Of a stretch of DNA of 64,000 nucleotides, positions 62,488-64,000 are shown in pieces (positions within the stretch are counted from its first letter, which is position 1; every line of letters begins with the position of its first letter). Below the pieces are notes generated by a model. It was not told where the DNA came from. It searched no databases and saw only the letters and a list, made by a program, of their open reading frames with translations. Source of the DNA: Melghirimyces thermohalophilus (GTDB taxonomy: Bacteria > Bacillota > Bacilli > Thermoactinomycetales > DSM-45169). A program made the position numbers and the translations under genes. The DNA lies in NCBI RefSeq assembly GCF_900102685.1, contig NZ_FMZA01000001.1, positions 1 to 64,000 of the forward strand. The letters are read 5' to 3'.

Positions 62488-62834
62488 AGACTACAAAGAA
62501 TGCGCAAAAGTGAACCACGGAGGACCCCCATCCCCGACACATTTCACTTAGATGAATATGGAGAAGGTGTCATCAACCGGCTTCTTAGTTTTAATGAAGA
62601 TAGCCCCATCCATATCCTCGAAATATAGGAGAGCTAAATACCATACATGATCAACCGAAAGAACTGATCCCGTTTGCCAATGATTCGTTCGGGAATGTTT
62701 ATTGTTTTGATTACCGGCAAGGGAAAACTCCTTCTCTAGTTGCCTATGACCATGAAGAGGGAGACATCGAACCCTTATGCCGTACTTTTTCTAAGCTTGT
62801 GGCCGGGATAATTGAAGAAGATGACGACTTTTAA
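62488..62834 (+). pseudogene. SMI1/KNR4 (SUKH) domain immunity-like protein, remnant
   Basis: DYKECAKVNHGGPPSPTHF, then DEYGEGVINRLLSFNEDSP and after a further shift ELIPFANDSFGNVYCFDYRQ with KTPSLVAYDHEEGDIEPL, then a stop at 62834. These are the consecutive blocks of SUKH proteins, known as immunity proteins of polymorphic and contact-dependent toxins. Stops and at least two frame changes break it. No toxin gene remains next to it. Confidence 0.7.
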
Positions 62835-62875
62835 CGATAACGTTTGATTTAACCCATATTTTCAAGAGATGCTGT

Positions 62876-62909
62876 AGCCCGAGGGTTAGACCTTGGGCTG
62901 TTTTTTTAA
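62876..62909 (+). terminator. Terminator after SUKH relic
   Basis: AGCCCGAGG / CCTTGGGCT stem (one G-U pair) followed by seven T. Confidence 0.8.
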
Positions 62910-63077
62910 TTAAAAAGAAGCCCAATGAGGAATCGATGAGTACATATAGCCAGTGAAATGGATGTGCAAAGGCGTTTGGGGTCCACATTCATTTGGCGGA
63001 TTTATCTGCCTAGATGGCTTTTGCCCTTTGACCGCAGCAGGATGATTGTCGGAATAACGAAAGGCTTGTAACAAACA

Positions 63078-63102
63078 AACCCCACGCTATCGGCGTGGGG
63101 TT
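63078..63102. terminator. Terminator after wrbA
   Basis: AACCCCACGC-TATCG-GCGTGGGGTT, just downstream of wrbA on the minus strand. Confidence 0.75.
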
Positions 63103-63118
63103 GAAACTTCTATGTGTC

Positions 63119-63733
63119 TTATCCCTTGAGACCTTGTTTGACCGCTTGGGCCACTTGGGCAGTGCGTTTGGCTTGATGCTTGATCGCCACTTCCACATCT
63201 TCTTGCATATTGCCTTCTTGGTCTACGGTCACGCTGTTGCCGTAGGGGTTGCCGCCGGAGGTGAAGGCCGATTGATCGGTATACCCCGGTGCAGCCACGA
63301 TGGCCCCCCAGTGATACATGGTGGTGTAGAGCTGGAGAATAGTCTGCTCTTGACCGCCGTGAGGGTTATTGGCGGAGGACATGGCACTGACCACTTTGTT
63401 AGCCAGCTTGCCTTGGAACCACAAGCCGCCGGTGGTATCCAGGAAGGACTTGAGTTGGGAGGGCACGTTGCCGAAACGGGTTGGAACACTGAAGATGATG
63501 GCATCGGCCCATTCCAGGTCTTCCAGCGTCACTTCCGGTACATCCTTGGTGGCCTCCAGATGGGCTTTCCAGGCCGGGTTTTGGGCAATGGCCGCTTCCG
63601 GAGCGGTTTCCGGTACCTTGAGGATCTTGACCTCGGCACCGGTTTCCCTCGCGCCTTCAGCTGCCCACTGGGCCATTTGGTAGTTGGTTCCCGTGGAGCT
63701 GTAGTAAATCACAGCCAGTTTCACATCGGACAA
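63119..63733 (-). CDS. wrbA: NAD(P)H:quinone oxidoreductase WrbA
   Basis: 204 residues of the flavodoxin-like WrbA family. FMN phosphate loop YYSSTGTNYQMAQWAAEGAR, SVPTRFGNVPSQLKSFLDTT and GGLWFQGKLANKVVSAMSSA, then GAIVAAPGYTDQSAFTSGGN and PYGNSVTV as usual. It reduces quinones by two electrons, preventing redox cycling. The start is taken as TTG 63733 behind AAAGGAG with nine bases; an earlier ATG at 63772 has no site. Confidence 0.93.
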   Translation of the reverse strand: MSDVKLAVIYYSSTGTNYQMAQWAAEGARETGAEVKILKVPETAPEAAIAQNPAWKAHLEATKDVPEVTLEDLEWADAIIFSVPTRFGNVPSQLKSFLDTTGGLWFQGKLANKVVSAMSSANNPHGGQEQTILQLYTTMYHWGAIVAAPGYTDQSAFTSGGNPYGNSVTVDQEGNMQEDVEVAIKHQAKRTAQVAQAVKQGLKG

Positions 63734-63790
63734 TTGGATCGACTCCTTTATTTGTGATGATGTGATCCACATTTAGAGTAAACTATACAC

Positions 63791-63802
63791 TTACATTTGT
63801 AA
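63791..63802. promoter_or_regulatory. Dyad upstream of wrbA
   Basis: TTACATTTGTAA has inverted TTACA / TGTAA halves, similar to sites of HxlR/YodB-type quinone-responsive repressors. It lies 58 bases before the wrbA start. Assignment to such a regulator is inference. Confidence 0.4.
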
Positions 63803-63831
63803 AGTAACTAAATAAAAAAAAGAAATCGCAG

Positions 63832-63996
63832 TTATTTATACCGCATCAATTGGTCGGCCAGCTGCCAGATGCGCTGCTGAATCGTCTTCCGGTCATCCAA
63901 GTGGGTGGCGATGTCCAGCAACTCATGATAAGCCTGATGCATCACTTCGCCCGCTGCTTTGTATAGCCGTTCCCAATCCGGGGTCGGTTCAGTCAT
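63832..63996 (-). CDS. Small helical hypothetical protein (54 aa or 3' end of a longer gene)
   Basis: Minus-strand frame from ATG 63996 reading MTEPTPDWERLYKAAGEVMH and DIATHLDDRKTIQQRIWQLA, ending LMRYK. Amphipathic helices, no family recognised. The window ends four bases upstream of the ATG, so its ribosome-binding site cannot be seen and the gene may be longer. Confidence 0.5.
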   Translation of the reverse strand: MTEPTPDWERLYKAAGEVMHQAYHELLDIATHLDDRKTIQQRIWQLADQLMRYK

Positions 63997-64000
63997 CTTC

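Noticed and set aside
62791-62988. Minus-strand frame with a tryptophan/phenylalanine-rich start
   Set aside because: It overlaps the SUKH relic and a terminator, has no ribosome-binding site and no recognisable family.
1-64000. CRISPR array or prophage
   Set aside because: No regularly spaced repeats and no phage structural or integrase genes were seen; the only tandem repeat is the two-copy unit at 37210.

Overview
The window looks like the chromosome of a mid-GC, endospore-forming Gram-positive bacterium (Firmicutes/Bacillota). Indicators are a YhcN/YlaJ-type sporulation lipoprotein, GpsB, separate FtsW and RodA, strong AGGAGG ribosome-binding sites with many GTG/TTG starts, TPP and preQ1-I riboswitches, cre sites and a ROK-type XylR. 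The mix of gene content, with a selenocysteine system in a Bacillus-like background, suggests a Thermoactinomycetaceae-like organism. That placement is inference.

Layout. 1-1300: the 5' part of a transposase gene, a small orphan ORF and a decayed GNAT gene. 1305-4146 (minus): sugar-phosphate operon (SIS deaminase/isomerase, class II aldolase, PfkB kinase). 4300-10345: xylose regulon (XylE-type symporter, XylR, XylA, XylB) with cre and XylR-operator-like sites at both promoters. 10356-17378: secreted glycosidase-like protein, M42 peptidase, isochorismatase-like hydrolase, a lone nuoD, DedA and small exporter-like membrane proteins, DUF488 protein, [2Fe-2S] ferredoxin. 17394-20391: TPP-riboswitch operon tenI-thiO-thiS-thiG. 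20498-22944: divergent ftsW and rodA. 23000-32600: small proteins, CPA2 antiporter, YugP peptidase, sporulation lipoprotein, gpsB, and a cell-wall group (S13 carboxypeptidase, YkfC-like NlpC/P60 peptidase, OppA-like binding protein).

32595-56856 holds a dispersed selenocysteine module: selB, tRNA-Sec(UCA) and selA, about 11 kb apart from each other, among ordinary genes (Ohr, CBS protein, AidB-like acyl-CoA dehydrogenase, AEC and BCCT transporters, P5C dehydrogenase, a preQ1-riboswitch queuosine operon whose transporter gene is broken, an aldo/keto reductase, TetR). A ParM-like actin gene overlapping a ParR-like ribbon-helix-helix gene lies directly before selA. No selD and no obvious selenoprotein gene was seen.

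57300-63000 is AT-richer and looks acquired and partly decayed. It holds an ABC-ATPase stub, a lanthipeptide-like precursor with the lipid II-binding CTxxxEC pattern but a stop as its second codon, a small secreted protein resembling lactococcin-972-type bacteriocins, a ruined second copy of it, two MacB/FtsX-like permeases and their ATPase, then a toxin-like hairpin element and a SUKH (SMI1/KNR4) immunity-like pseudogene. The window closes with wrbA and a small ORF.

Several broken genes (three GNAT or S66 relics, the VUT transporter, the pyroglutamyl-peptidase N-terminus, ABC stubs) show ongoing decay of accessory functions in the strain; some single frameshifts could also be assembly errors.
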